DNA of 64,000 bases from Demequina sp. NBRC 110054 (GCF_002090115.1 NZ_BBRK01000005.1:124001-188000), one strand, 5' to 3'; positions 49,745-59,023 are shown, counted from the stretch's first letter. Made by a program: numbers and translations. Notes: generated by a model not told the origin, from the letters alone.

Positions 49745-51363
49745 CGGCGCGCGTCCTCGGACGGCTCGGACTCGTCCGCAGGATCGCCGTCGTCGTCCTC
49801 CCGCCGGCCGCCGAGCGAGAACGAGGCGGCGAGGCCGACCACGAGGAATCCGGCGGCGGTGAAGGCCGCGTACCTGGTGCCGTCGGAGAACGCCTCTGCG
49901 GCTGCCTCGCCGTAGGAGGATGTCGACTCATCGGCCTCGAGCGAGGCGATCGCAGCGCCCGCCGAGTCGACGACCGCGGTGACGACCCCGTCCGCGGCCT
50001 CCGTGGGAACCCCCGCATCGTCCAGGGACTGCGAGAGCACGGCCCCCGTCGAGGTGAACAGGACCGTGCCGAGGATCGCGACGCCGAGCGCCGATCCGAC
50101 CTGACGCGACGTCGACTGCGTGCCCGAGGCCTGGCCCGACTGCTCGACGGGCACGTCGGCCAGGATGACGCCGGTCAGCTGCGCGGTGGCGAGGCCGACA
50201 CCGAGGCCGTAGACGAACAGCGCGGGGACCAGCCAGCCCCAGGCCGCGTCGGGCGCGACGATGAGGGCGGTCCACGTGACGCCGATGATCTCCGCGGCAA
50301 GGCCCATCCGCACGATCACGACGGGACGGATGCGCCCGGCGAACGCGCCCGCGAACCCGCTCGCGACGAACGACCCGCCCGCGAGCGCGAGCAGCACGAG
50401 CCCGGTGTCGAATGCCGAGAAGCCGAGCACGAACTGCAGCCACAGAGGCAGCGACAGGATCAGCCCGAACTCGCCGAGGGCCACGACGAGCGCGACGACG
50501 TTGCCGTTGCGGAACGAGGGGATGCGGAGCAGCGCGAGATCCAGCAGCGCGGACTCGCCCGCGCGCATCCGGCGGGCCGACCACGTGACGAAGGCGACCC
50601 CCGCGATGGCCGCCACGGCGAAGGCCACGGGGATGGGGGAGATCGCGAAGGGCCAGGTGAGACCACCGACCGTGAACTCCTCGGTGGCGGTCCACCAGCC
50701 GTAGGTGCGGCCCTCGATGAGCGCGAACACGAGCGAGCCGAAGAGCAGCACCGACAGCGCGGCGCCCGTGAGGTCGAGGCGACGGGTGGAGTGCTCGCGC
50801 GACTCCTGGACGCTCCAGAGCACGCCGACGACGATGAGGATGCCGAGAGGGATGTTGATCCCGAAGGCCCAGCGCCACGAGAAGTCGGTCGTGAGCCAGC
50901 CCCCGAGCAGCGGGCCCACGGCGGCCATGCCTCCGATCGTGGATCCCCACACGGCGAACGCGATGGCCCGCTCGCGTCCCCGGAAGGTCGCGTTGAGAAG
51001 GGACAGGGTGGTGGGCAGGATCATCGCGCCGCCGACGCCCTGCACGAAGCGGGCGCCGATCAGCAGTCCGCCGGTGGGTGCGATCGCGGCGACGACGGAG
51101 GACAGCGCGAAGACCACGACGCCCGTGAGGAGCATGCGGCGTCGCCCCACGCGGTCGGCGGCCGCGCCGAACAGCAGCAGCAGCGACGCGAACACGAGCG
51201 TGTAGGCCTCCTGCACCCACTGCACCTCCGTGGAGGAGATGCCGAGGTCCTCGACGATCGAGGGCACCGCCACGTTGACGATCGTGGAGTCGACGATGAT
51301 CAGCGCGACGGCGACGCTGATGAAGACCAGGCCGGCCCAGCGCCGGCGTTCCATGTCAGGCAC
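49741..51363 (-). CDS. DHA2-family MFS efflux transporter (EmrB/QacA type)
   Basis: A 540-residue drug:proton antiporter with fourteen hydrophobic segments. Motif A-like GAAADRVGRRRMLLTG is near residue 62, the D1 motif VDSTIVNVAVPSI near 25 and motif C GPLLGGWLTTDFSWRWAFGINIP near 160. A long acidic cytoplasmic tail (RREDDDGDPADESEPSED) ends the protein. Substrates may be quaternary ammonium compounds or other drugs. No TetR or MarR regulator is adjacent. Confidence 0.9.
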   Translation of the reverse strand: MPDMERRRWAGLVFISVAVALIIVDSTIVNVAVPSIVEDLGISSTEVQWVQEAYTLVFASLLLLFGAAADRVGRRRMLLTGVVVFALSSVVAAIAPTGGLLIGARFVQGVGGAMILPTTLSLLNATFRGRERAIAFAVWGSTIGGMAAVGPLLGGWLTTDFSWRWAFGINIPLGILIVVGVLWSVQESREHSTRRLDLTGAALSVLLFGSLVFALIEGRTYGWWTATEEFTVGGLTWPFAISPIPVAFAVAAIAGVAFVTWSARRMRAGESALLDLALLRIPSFRNGNVVALVVALGEFGLILSLPLWLQFVLGFSAFDTGLVLLALAGGSFVASGFAGAFAGRIRPVVIVRMGLAAEIIGVTWTALIVAPDAAWGWLVPALFVYGLGVGLATAQLTGVILADVPVEQSGQASGTQSTSRQVGSALGVAILGTVLFTSTGAVLSQSLDDAGVPTEAADGVVTAVVDSAGAAIASLEADESTSSYGEAAAEAFSDGTRYAAFTAAGFLVVGLAASFSLGGRREDDDGDPADESEPSEDARR

Positions 51364-51488
51364 GTGCCCGCTCCTTCAGGGAAGATGACGGCGCGGGTCG
51401 CGAGTTCTCGCTCGCGCGCGCCTCGAGGGACAACGCCCATCCTGGCGCACTTCATCCCGCGGTGACTCCTTGCGACCCGAGTGGTGGT

Positions 51489-53132
51489 TCAGCGCACCTC
51501 AGGGATCATGTCGATTGAGCCGGCGGGGCACTCAGCGGCGCAGATGCCGCAGCCCTTGCAGTAGTCGTAGTCGATCGCGAAGCCCTGGCCAGGGCCAAGC
51601 TTCTTGATCGCGTCGTCGGGGCACATGCCGAAGCAGTTGTCGCACTCGAAGCACGACCCGCACGACATGCAGCGCCGCGCCTCGAAGACCGCGTGCTCGG
51701 CATCCAGCCCCGACAGCACCTCCTCGAAGCCCGTCACCCTGCGCGCCGCCTCGAGCTCGGACCGGTGCTGCTTCGGCGCGTCCGAGTAGTACCAGGTGTT
51801 GAGGCGGTCGTACGTGGCCTCGCGCTGCGGCGGCTCGGGCCGGAGCGGGCGGCTCTCGAGGTAGGCGGTGACGGCCTTCGCCGCACGGGCGCCCCGGCCG
51901 ATCGCGAAGGTCGCGGTGCGGGAGCCGGGGGAGACGTCACCTGCGGCGAAGACGCCCTCCCTGCCGGTCATGAGGGTGCCCGAGTCCACCTGGACCACGC
52001 CGTCGGCCACGGTGATGTCGTCGACGCCGTCGAGCAGCGTGAGGTCGGCGTCCTGTCCCACCGCGAGCATGACAGTGTCGGCGTCGAGCTCCTCGAACTC
52101 GCCGGTGCCATGCGGACGGCCCTCGTCGTCGAGCTCCATCTTCTCGATCGTGATCGTCGGGCCCTCGACCTGCGAGATGGTGGACAGCCATTGCACGCGC
52201 ACGCCCTCGCCGATCGCGTCGTCCAGCTCGGTGGGGTGGGCGGGCATCTGCTGCTTGGTGCGGCGGTACACGACCACGGCGTCCTGCGCGCCGAGCCTGC
52301 GAGCGGTGCGCGCCGCGTCCATCGCGGTGTTGCCGCCGCCATAGACCGCGACGCGACGGCCCAGGAGGGGAGGCTTGCCGGCAGCGACGTCGCGCAGCAC
52401 GTCGATCGCGTCGACGATCTTCGAGGCCGCGCCCGCGGGGATGTCGACGTGATGCGCGACGCCCGCGCCCATGGTGAGCACGACCGCGTCGAACTCGGCC
52501 TGGACCGCGTCGAGGTCCGTGACCGGTGTGTCGCACTCGATCGCGACGCCGGTGTCCTGGATGCGCCGGATCTCCTTGGCCAGCACGTCGCGCGGCAGCC
52601 GGTACGCGGGGATGCCGTAGCGCATCATGCCGCCGGGTTCGGCGGCCGCCTCCCGCACGATCACCTCGTGGCCCTGCTGCCTCAGGTGATAGGCGGCTGA
52701 GAGGCCCGCGGGGCCCGAGCCGACCACGAGCACGCGCCTGCCGGTGGCCTTCGCGGGCGCGGGAAGCGCCCAGCCCTTGGCGAGCGCGGTGTCGCCGAGG
52801 AAGCGCTCGACCGCGTTGATGCCGACCTCCTCGTCGAGGTCGCCTCGATTGCACGCCGCCTGGCACGGGTGGTAGCAGATGCGTCCCATGACGGCGGGCA
52901 GGGGATTGGCCGCGACGATGCGTCGCCACGCGGCCTCGAAGCCCGCGTCGCCCTCCTGGGTCGAGCCGAGCCACCCGCGGATGTCCTCGCCCGAAGGACA
53001 GTTCAGGGAGCAGGGCGGCTGGAGCTCGACGTAGACGGGACGCTCGGTGCGCCACGTGCCCGTGTGATACGCGAGCGACGTCGCGGGGCCAGTCGCCAGG
53101 CCGTGGGTCGGAGGGGCATCGTGTCCGGTCAT
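51489..53132 (-). CDS. GltD-like NAD(P)H oxidoreductase fused to ferredoxin domains
   Basis: A 547-residue flavoprotein. The N terminus carries the GltD-type cysteine clusters CSLNCPSGED (near 38) and CYHPCQAACNRG (near 86), then FAD-binding GSGPAGLSAAYHL near 137 and NAD(P)-binding YGGGNTAMDAARTARRLG near 265. The last 65 residues hold two further clusters, CMSCGSCFECDNCFGMCP and CKGCGICAAECP, for [4Fe-4S] centres. It overlaps the porB-type gene by 4 bases, so it probably passes electrons between the 2-oxoacid oxidoreductase and NAD(P). Confidence 0.88.
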   Translation of the reverse strand: MTGHDAPPTHGLATGPATSLAYHTGTWRTERPVYVELQPPCSLNCPSGEDIRGWLGSTQEGDAGFEAAWRRIVAANPLPAVMGRICYHPCQAACNRGDLDEEVGINAVERFLGDTALAKGWALPAPAKATGRRVLVVGSGPAGLSAAYHLRQQGHEVIVREAAAEPGGMMRYGIPAYRLPRDVLAKEIRRIQDTGVAIECDTPVTDLDAVQAEFDAVVLTMGAGVAHHVDIPAGAASKIVDAIDVLRDVAAGKPPLLGRRVAVYGGGNTAMDAARTARRLGAQDAVVVYRRTKQQMPAHPTELDDAIGEGVRVQWLSTISQVEGPTITIEKMELDDEGRPHGTGEFEELDADTVMLAVGQDADLTLLDGVDDITVADGVVQVDSGTLMTGREGVFAAGDVSPGSRTATFAIGRGARAAKAVTAYLESRPLRPEPPQREATYDRLNTWYYSDAPKQHRSELEAARRVTGFEEVLSGLDAEHAVFEARRCMSCGSCFECDNCFGMCPDDAIKKLGPGQGFAIDYDYCKGCGICAAECPAGSIDMIPEVR

Positions 53133-54124
53133 GAGCGCTCTCCCATGAGGTCGTAGCGGCGGATGTTCGCGTCGGCCAGCGCACGCCAGCGCTCGAGGGC
53201 GTCCTCGCCGCCGGGCTTGAACAGATGCGCGAAGCGGGCCTGCGGCCTGAGGTAGGCCTCGACATCCATGCGCTGACGGATGCGCTGGACGTCCGTGATC
53301 TCACCCGCGCGCGCCTCGAGGACGGGGAAGATGCCCGACTGGACTGCGGCACGCGAGAGGTTGATCGACTCGGAGGATGAGGATCCCCATCCGAGCGGGC
53401 AGGGCACGAGCACGTGCAGGTAGCGCGCGCCGTGGATCGACATCGCGGTCCGCACCTTGGTCTCGAGGTCCCTGAGGTCGGCCACCGTGGCGGTCGCGAC
53501 ATAGGGGATCTCGTGCGCCATCGCGATCTTGGGCATCGACTTGCCCTGCCCGACGGGCGCGCCAGGCTGGCGTCCGACTGCAGGCGTGGTCGCGGTGCGG
53601 GCCGAGGCGGGGGTCGCCGAGGAGCGCTGCACGCCCGTGTTCATGTAGCCCTGGTTGTCGTAGCAGACGTAGAGCACGTCGTCGTTGCGCTCGAACATGC
53701 CGGACACCGCGGCGAGCCCGATGTCGACCGTTCCGCCGTCGCCGCCCTGGGCGAGCACCCGGACGTCGTCCCTGCCCTGGGAGTGAAGCGATGCGGCGAT
53801 GCCGGTGGCGACCGCGGCGGCGTTCGCGAACAGGGAGTGGATCCACGGCGGCTTCCACGCGCTCTCGGGGTACAGGGTCGAGAACACCTCGAGGCAGCCG
53901 GTCGCGTTGGCGACGATGAGCTTCTCGTCCGCGGCCTCCACCGCGGTGTCCATGACCCAGCGCGCCGCGAGGGCCTCGGCGCACCCCTGGCACGCGCGGT
54001 GACCCTTGGTGAGGGACGACGGACGGTCGGCTTGCGACTGAAGCGACCTGTCGTCCTCGCCCAGCAGACGCCCGCCGACCGCGAGCGTGCCGGTCTGCAG
54101 GAACGGGATGTGCACCGTGGTCAT
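53129..54124 (-). CDS. porB: Pyruvate:ferredoxin oxidoreductase, beta subunit
   Basis: A 331-residue thiamine-diphosphate subunit. CQGCAEALAARWV near residue 45 and NATGCLEVFSTLYP near 73 provide cluster cysteines; the ThDP motif is GGDGGTVDIGLAAV near 125 with YDNQGYMNTGVQRSSATP near 153, which is highly characteristic of pyruvate-type enzymes rather than 2-oxoglutarate ones. A 35-residue N-terminal extension is present. It overlaps the alpha gene and the reductase gene by 4 bases each. The enzyme is usually oxygen-sensitive. Confidence 0.92.
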   Translation of the reverse strand: MTTVHIPFLQTGTLAVGGRLLGEDDRSLQSQADRPSSLTKGHRACQGCAEALAARWVMDTAVEAADEKLIVANATGCLEVFSTLYPESAWKPPWIHSLFANAAAVATGIAASLHSQGRDDVRVLAQGGDGGTVDIGLAAVSGMFERNDDVLYVCYDNQGYMNTGVQRSSATPASARTATTPAVGRQPGAPVGQGKSMPKIAMAHEIPYVATATVADLRDLETKVRTAMSIHGARYLHVLVPCPLGWGSSSSESINLSRAAVQSGIFPVLEARAGEITDVQRIRQRMDVEAYLRPQARFAHLFKPGGEDALERWRALADANIRRYDLMGERS

Positions 54125-55350
54125 CGCGCCACCTCCGTCGCGCCGACGGGAGGCAGGGGCACGCCGCCCTCCTTCAGGTCGAGGAACTCGAGACGCCCTA
54201 CCTCGCCCGCGCGGGCCCGTCGCACGACGTCCTGGAGCGAGGCCTCGAGGATCGGCCTGCCGCCGAGGCCCGCGATCACGGAGCGGATGCGGGAGCGCGT
54301 GCCGGCGAGGGCGCGGCCGACGTTGCCGGTGAGGACGCCGCCCGCTCCGAGCTCGAGCGCGCGGTCTATCACGATGACGTCGCGGCACTCGCCCAGCGCC
54401 GCCCGCAGCGCCTGCTCGGGGAACGGCCGGAACGACTGGATCCCCACGAGGCGGACCCGCTCGCCCTCGGCGCGCATGGGGGCGAGCGCGGCCTGCAGCG
54501 TGCCGACGACCGAGCCCATCGCGACGAGCGCGATGTCCTCCGCGGCGGCGGGCGGCGCGGCATGGTCGCGCTCGAGTGTGTCCGGGTCGTAGCGGGAGAC
54601 CAGGCATCCCGCCTCGCGCCCGAACGCGTCGCGGAAGCGGTGCGACCAGCTCTCGATCACCTCGGTCGCGTCGAGGAAGCGCAGATGCTGGAGGTACTTG
54701 GTCTCCGTGAACGACTCCGGTCCCGCCATGGTGCCGATGGTCGTCGGATGATCGACATCGAGCACCTGCTGAGGCCGGAAGGCGGGGAGGAACGCGTCGA
54801 TCTCCTCGGCCGAGGCGAGCTCCACGACGTCCGACGCGTGGGTGAGCACGAAGCCGTCCATGCAGACCATCGCGGGCATCCCGAGCTCCTCCGCGACGGC
54901 GAACGCGATGACGTGCAGGTCGGCTGCCTCCTGGTTGTCGGTCGCGTAGAGCTGGAGCCACCCCGAGTCCCGCAGGGCGAGTGCGTCGGACTGGTCGTTC
55001 CAGATGTTGATGGGCGCGCCGATCGCACGGTTGGCGACCGTCATGACGATCGGCAGCCCCATGCCCGCGGCGTTGAAGACCGCCTCGGTCATGTACAGCA
55101 GGCCCTGGGAGGCCGTGGCCGTGTACGTGCGCGATCCGGCGGCGGACGACCCGATCGACACCGACATCGCCGAGAACTCCGACTCGACGTTGACGTACTC
55201 GCAGTCGGAGAGCTCGCCCGTGCGGGCCATCACCGACAGGGCCTCGACGATGTGGGTCTGGGGCGAGATGGGGTACGCGCAGACGACGCCGGGTCGGCAT
55301 CGCGCCACCGTGCGGGCGACCGCCTGGGAGCCTTCGAGCACCTCGCGCAT
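54121..55350 (-). CDS. porA: Pyruvate:ferredoxin oxidoreductase, alpha subunit
   Basis: A 409-residue subunit starting MREVLEGSQAVA. CAYPISPQTHIVEAL near residue 23, EYVNVESEFSAMSVSIGSSAAG near 52 and MTVANRAIGAPINIWNDQSDALALRD near 104-129 (substrate and ThDP contacts) are the alpha-subunit hallmarks. The ATG at 55350 lies one base after the gamma stop, with GAGG overlapping that stop; the longer in-frame extension is inside the gamma gene. It oxidises pyruvate to acetyl-CoA and CO2 with the beta and gamma subunits. Confidence 0.92.
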   Translation of the reverse strand: MREVLEGSQAVARTVARCRPGVVCAYPISPQTHIVEALSVMARTGELSDCEYVNVESEFSAMSVSIGSSAAGSRTYTATASQGLLYMTEAVFNAAGMGLPIVMTVANRAIGAPINIWNDQSDALALRDSGWLQLYATDNQEAADLHVIAFAVAEELGMPAMVCMDGFVLTHASDVVELASAEEIDAFLPAFRPQQVLDVDHPTTIGTMAGPESFTETKYLQHLRFLDATEVIESWSHRFRDAFGREAGCLVSRYDPDTLERDHAAPPAAAEDIALVAMGSVVGTLQAALAPMRAEGERVRLVGIQSFRPFPEQALRAALGECRDVIVIDRALELGAGGVLTGNVGRALAGTRSRIRSVIAGLGGRPILEASLQDVVRRARAGEVGRLEFLDLKEGGVPLPPVGATEVAR

Positions 55351-55351
55351 G

Positions 55352-55963
55352 TTAGGCCTCCCTCGTCCCAGCGGCGGCGAGGCCGCCGCCTCCACCGTCG
55401 CCCGCGACCTCGGCGCGCACGTACGCGTACGCCTCCTCGGCCGCATGCGCGTTCGCGTCGCCGACCTTGCCGGGGAAGCGGTCGCGGAAGACCTGCGCGA
55501 TCGCGTCGAGCGTGATGTCGCCGGTGGCGGCGGCGTACGCAGCGAGCATCGCCGCCGCGGGCTTCGGCTTGCCGAGGTGGGACATGGTGATCGACATCGC
55601 GGGGATGGTGATCACGGTGGCGTGCGAGCCCTCAACGCCCGCGTCGCGTCTCACGGTGGGCGCATCGGCCGTGGTGTTGACGATGACGAGCCCGTGAGCG
55701 CCCAGGCCGGCGAAGGGCTCGACCGCCGCGAGCAGCGTCGGGTCCTGCACCAGCACCACATCGGGGTGGAGCACGGGCTCGCGCGTGCGCAAGGGGGAGT
55801 CCGCGAACCTGCAGTACGCGACGACGGGGGCGCCCGTGCGCTCGGAGCCGAACGAGGGGATCGCCTGCGCCTCGTGGCCCGCGAGGAACCCGGCCCGCGC
55901 GAGCATCTCCGCGGCGGTGACGACTCCCTGACCACCGCGTCCGTGAATCCTGACCTGCCTCAT
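55352..55963 (-). CDS. porC: Pyruvate:ferredoxin oxidoreductase, gamma subunit
   Basis: A 203-residue subunit. VRIHGRGGQGVVTAAEMLARAG at the N terminus, AIPSFGSERTGAPVVAYCR near 34-52 and the central VLVQDPTLLAAVEPF identify the gamma domain. ATG at 55963 (MRQVRIHGRG) is preferred, as the upstream 42 residues of the open frame are Arg/Pro-rich without family match. It is first in a gamma-alpha-beta-reductase operon. The separate delta ferredoxin subunit is missing; its job may be done by the ferredoxin tail of the reductase. Confidence 0.9.
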   Translation of the reverse strand: MRQVRIHGRGGQGVVTAAEMLARAGFLAGHEAQAIPSFGSERTGAPVVAYCRFADSPLRTREPVLHPDVVLVQDPTLLAAVEPFAGLGAHGLVIVNTTADAPTVRRDAGVEGSHATVITIPAMSITMSHLGKPKPAAAMLAAYAAATGDITLDAIAQVFRDRFPGKVGDANAHAAEEAYAYVRAEVAGDGGGGGLAAAGTREA

Positions 55964-56094
55964 GCGTCCGTCCCACGGGGCGCCCGGCGACGGCGCGGGC
56001 GCGCGGCCCGCGGGGGAACGTCGTCGGTGACGCCCACCTCTCCACGCTATGCCCAGGGGGGTAGCCACCCCGGGACAAAGGTCCCGCAAGGTCC

Positions 56095-56100
56095 TACGGT
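56095..56100 (+). promoter_or_regulatory. Putative -10 box of leaderless ABM gene promoter
   Basis: TACGGT, then GTTCCC, then the ATG at 56107. Confidence 0.55.
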
Positions 56101-56106
56101 GTTCCC

Positions 56107-56388
56107 ATGTTCGCTCTCATGTCGATTCACCACCCGAGGCCCGAGCACCGCGAGGCGCTCATCGACTCGATGCACCGCTACCAGGACGCCATCAAGGGGC
56201 GCGAGGGCCTGGTGTCGATCCACACGCTCCAGGACGCGCACTCGGAGAGGCTCGTCGGGCTTGCGATCTTCGACTCGGAGGAGGCGTTCGGGGCGCTCGC
56301 GCCGATCGCCCGCGCGGCGGTGGCGGATGACCCGTTCGACGAGTGGGAGAGCGTTCCGATCGACGGGTTCGGACTCACCGAGATCTGA
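56107..56388 (+). CDS. Antibiotic biosynthesis monooxygenase (ABM)-like small protein
   Basis: A 93-residue dimeric ferredoxin-like fold. SIHHPRPEHREALIDSMHRY near residue 6, then EGLVSIHTLQDAHSERLVGLAIFDSEEAFGALAPI, follow the ABM/quinol monooxygenase pattern. It could be a small monooxygenase or a heme-binding protein; catalytic role unknown. It is divergent from the oxidoreductase operon, and its 3' end overlaps the convergent glycosyltransferase gene by 14 bases. Confidence 0.75.
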   Translation: MFALMSIHHPRPEHREALIDSMHRYQDAIKGREGLVSIHTLQDAHSERLVGLAIFDSEEAFGALAPIARAAVADDPFDEWESVPIDGFGLTEI

Positions 56389-57475
56389 CGGCCGCACGCC
56401 GCGGCCCGGCGGGCCCTCGCCGATGCGGGGCGTGGGCGGCGGTCGGTGCATCGCGAGCGCTCCGCCTGAACACGAAGCTGCGCTGGAGGCCGAACGACGC
56501 GAACCACAGCGCGCCGTCCGTGATCACCTTCGCGACGAGGAGCGGCAGGCCCGCCCAGGTGAGCAGCCAGAGGGACGCATAGCCCGCCCCGAGCACCGCG
56601 AGCGCGAGTGCGAGGTAGCGAGCGAGCTGCGGCAGCGGAGGGCCGTCGGCCCGGAAGACGGCCCTGCGGTTGAGGGCGAAGTTCAGCAGGGCGCTCGAGG
56701 CACGGGCCGTCACCAGCGCCGCTCCCAGGCCGAGGCCCAGGGCCGAGGCCGCGAGCAGGACCGCGGTGTCGAGCGCGAAGGCGGCGAGCGAGGAGGCGGC
56801 GAAGGCCGCAAGCGGCCACAGCACGAGCGCCGAGTCGCGGACGGGCCGGAAGTGTGACGACCGGTTGTCGTCCAGGTACACGGTCGCGATCGGGACCTCG
56901 ACGAGGGGGATCCCCGCGCGGGCCGCCTCGAGCAGCAGGCGCAGCTCGTAGGAGAAGCGCTCGCCCCTCACGCCGAGCGCCCACGGGATCAGCTCGGCGG
57001 GATACGCCCGCAGCCCGGTCTGCGTGTCGGCGAGCGCGGCGCCGGAGGCGGCGGCCACGAGCGCGCTGGTGGCCCGGTTGCCCAAGCGCGAGCGCCACGG
57101 CACCTCGCCGTCGAAGGCGCGCGCGCCCATCACGACCGCGGGCGGCTCGTGCTCCCGACGACGGCGCGTGAGCTCCGCCGCGACCCTCATGATGTCCGCG
57201 GGACGATGCTGCCCGTCGGCGTCGGCGCAGACGACGTCGACCTTGGCAGAGTGGTCGCGAATCCACGCGAGCCCCGTGCGCAGGGCCGCGGCCTTCCCGC
57301 GGTTGACGCGGTGGCGCAGCACCGTCGCGCCGAAGCCCTCCGCGACGGTGAAGACCTCGCCGTAGGACGGTCCGGAGCCGTCGTCCACGAGCAGGACGGG
57401 CGCGGTCGGCGCGAGGTCGCGGACCAGATCGATGAGGCGCTCGTCGGGCTCGTACGCCGGGATCAGGACCCACAT
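56375..57475 (-). CDS. Family 2 glycosyltransferase fused to a GtrA-like membrane domain
   Basis: A 366-residue protein. Residues 1-215 are a DPM1-like GT2 domain: VLIPAYEPDERLIDLV, VLLVDDGSGPSYGEVF near 28, NRGKAAALRTGLAW near 58 and VCADADGQHRPADIM near 82 (metal-binding DxD). Residues 220-340 hold four helices of the GtrA type, with ARASSALLNFALNRRAVF and the basic repeat FGLQRSFVFRRS. Such fusions make and flip polyprenyl-linked sugars for cell-wall glycans. It begins one base after the stop of the phosphodiester glycosidase gene. Confidence 0.88.
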   Translation of the reverse strand: MWVLIPAYEPDERLIDLVRDLAPTAPVLLVDDGSGPSYGEVFTVAEGFGATVLRHRVNRGKAAALRTGLAWIRDHSAKVDVVCADADGQHRPADIMRVAAELTRRRREHEPPAVVMGARAFDGEVPWRSRLGNRATSALVAAASGAALADTQTGLRAYPAELIPWALGVRGERFSYELRLLLEAARAGIPLVEVPIATVYLDDNRSSHFRPVRDSALVLWPLAAFAASSLAAFALDTAVLLAASALGLGLGAALVTARASSALLNFALNRRAVFRADGPPLPQLARYLALALAVLGAGYASLWLLTWAGLPLLVAKVITDGALWFASFGLQRSFVFRRSARDAPTAAHAPHRRGPAGPRRAAVRSR

Positions 57476-57476
57476 G

Positions 57477-58448
57477 TCAGCCGAACCAGAGGATGTCGGA
57501 GGTGCCGCGCTCCTCGCCGGAGCCGCCAGGGTAGTTCACGACGTCGCCGTTGTAGACCATCGTCGATGAGCCTCCGCCGTCGAGGTTGTACGCCTCGGTG
57601 GCGCCGAGGTCCTGCATGATCTCCGCGAGCTCCTCGAGCGTGACCCCGGCGCTGTCGTCGGTGCGGCCGTCGACCACGACGAACACGTAGTGGTTGGCCG
57701 AGATCATCCCGATCGCAGTCCTGGGCTGGTCCCCCTGGATCGAGTGGTTGCCGAAGTTCGTGTCGACCTCGTACGTGTCGAGGTCCGACGCGATCTCCCC
57801 GTCGTCGACGAGCGCCGGGCCGAAGGACAGCGTCAGCCAGGCGCCATCGTCCAGGAGCTCCTGCGCGCTCGTGGCCGTCTCGTCGTAGACCTCCATGGTG
57901 CCGTCCTCGTAGATCACCGCTCCCGTGCGCGTCCCCTCATCGCGGTAGGCGACGCCGTTGCGGATCTCGATTCCCGTGTCGCGGAAGCCGTAGTAGTCGC
58001 CGTTGATGGCGAACAGGGCGCCGACGTCCTCCGCGATCTCGGAGGGATCGTCGATGATGTTGGTCCCGTACTCGTCGTTCGCGAACGCCGATTGGAGCTG
58101 CGTGATGTCGCTGAAGGTGACGTCCGCGACGTAGTAGGTCGCGGCATAGTCCCCGTCGCCGTACGTGTACGTCGAGATCGTGACCTCGGGGGAGTCCGCG
58201 TCGCTCGAGTCGGAGGCGGTGGCGGTCTCGCTGTCGGAAGTCGTGTCGGCCGCGTCGGCGTCCGCGGCACCGTCGTCCGTGCCGAGCACCTCGGCCTCGT
58301 ACTCGGAGGCGCTGGCGATCTCGACGTGGTCGATGACATAGCGATCGAGCGCCCAGACGGTGCCCCCGCCGGCGGCGAGCGCGACGGCTGCCGAGGAGGC
58401 GATGAGGGAGCGGCGGACGCGATGGGGTCGACGAGGGCTGTGGTGCAT
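57477..58448 (-). CDS. Secreted phosphodiester glycosidase (NAGPA-like) domain protein
   Basis: A 323-residue exported protein. The N terminus has many Arg residues followed by a hydrophobic stretch (LIASSAAVALAAGGGTVWAL), an export signal or membrane anchor. A 50-residue Asp/Ala/Ser-rich spacer precedes the NAGPA domain: YYVADVTFSD near 107, ALFAINGDYYGFRDTG near 146, PRTAIGMI near 245, and NLDGGGSSTMVYNGDVVNYP near 297. The family includes the enzyme that uncovers mannose 6-phosphate and bacterial exopolysaccharide proteins. A TAGCGT box lies 8 bases upstream of the ATG. Confidence 0.87.
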   Translation of the reverse strand: MHHSPRRPHRVRRSLIASSAAVALAAGGGTVWALDRYVIDHVEIASASEYEAEVLGTDDGAADADAADTTSDSETATASDSSDADSPEVTISTYTYGDGDYAATYYVADVTFSDITQLQSAFANDEYGTNIIDDPSEIAEDVGALFAINGDYYGFRDTGIEIRNGVAYRDEGTRTGAVIYEDGTMEVYDETATSAQELLDDGAWLTLSFGPALVDDGEIASDLDTYEVDTNFGNHSIQGDQPRTAIGMISANHYVFVVVDGRTDDSAGVTLEELAEIMQDLGATEAYNLDGGGSSTMVYNGDVVNYPGGSGEERGTSDILWFG

Positions 58449-58456
58449 ACCGTCAG

Positions 58457-58462
58457 ACGCTA
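58457..58462 (-). promoter_or_regulatory. Putative -10 box of near-leaderless NAGPA gene promoter
   Basis: TAGCGT on the minus strand lies 8 bases before the ATG at 58448. Confidence 0.45.
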
Positions 58463-58522
58463 GGGATCGTGTCTCAATGAAGCCTGAGCGCGGATGAAGA
58501 AGGCGCGCAGAGTTGTGGCCAC

Positions 58523-58528
58523 TAGGGT
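58523..58528 (+). promoter_or_regulatory. Putative -10 box of leaderless marR promoter
   Basis: TAGGGT, then CGGACC, then the ATG at 58535. Confidence 0.55.
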
Positions 58529-58534
58529 CGGACC

Positions 58535-59023
58535 ATGGGGTCCGAGGAGATCGATGACGCGCTGCTGCACAAGATCACCGTCGCCGAGCGGCAGTACCTC
58601 TCGCTGTTCCTATCGTCGAGCTTCCGCGAGAGGTTCGTCGGGCGCGCTGATGCCGGCGTCGGCATCACCGAGGCGCGTGTGATGTGGGAGCTCGACGCAC
58701 GCGGCCCCATGAGGGCGGGCGATCTTGCTGAGCAGGTTGAGGTCACCGCGGCCGCCATGACCAAGGCCCTCGCGCGTCTTCGCGACAGGGGGCTGGTCGA
58801 GCAGAGGGCCGACACCGGCGACGGTCGGGCGAGGGTCGCGGCTCTGACCGCGGCGGGTCGGGAGCGCGCGGATCTGCTGACTGCGGAGGGCGATCGCATG
58901 ACGCGGAGGATCCTCGAGGGCTGGAGCGTGCACGAGCGGTCGCAGTTCGCGACGCTGCTCGGTCGCTTCGCCGTGGGCCTGCAGGAGTACGCGCAGGACG
59001 AGGGCGGCGCGCAGGGCTCCTAG
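58535..59023 (+). CDS. MarR-family transcriptional regulator
   Basis: A 162-residue winged-helix regulator. The recognition helices are in GPMRAGDLAEQVEVTAAAMTKALARLRDRGLV (about 50-82), with the wing ADTGDGRARVAALTAAGRERA near 88-108. The N-terminal helix bears a RxxYLSLFLSSSF stretch. The gene is divergent from the NAGPA gene and lies 150 bases before an SDR gene; a 19-base palindrome at 59051 in that gap is the likely binding site, so it probably represses the SDR gene and responds to a small aromatic or phenolic ligand. Confidence 0.9.
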   Translation: MGSEEIDDALLHKITVAERQYLSLFLSSSFRERFVGRADAGVGITEARVMWELDARGPMRAGDLAEQVEVTAAAMTKALARLRDRGLVEQRADTGDGRARVAALTAAGRERADLLTAEGDRMTRRILEGWSVHERSQFATLLGRFAVGLQEYAQDEGGAQGS

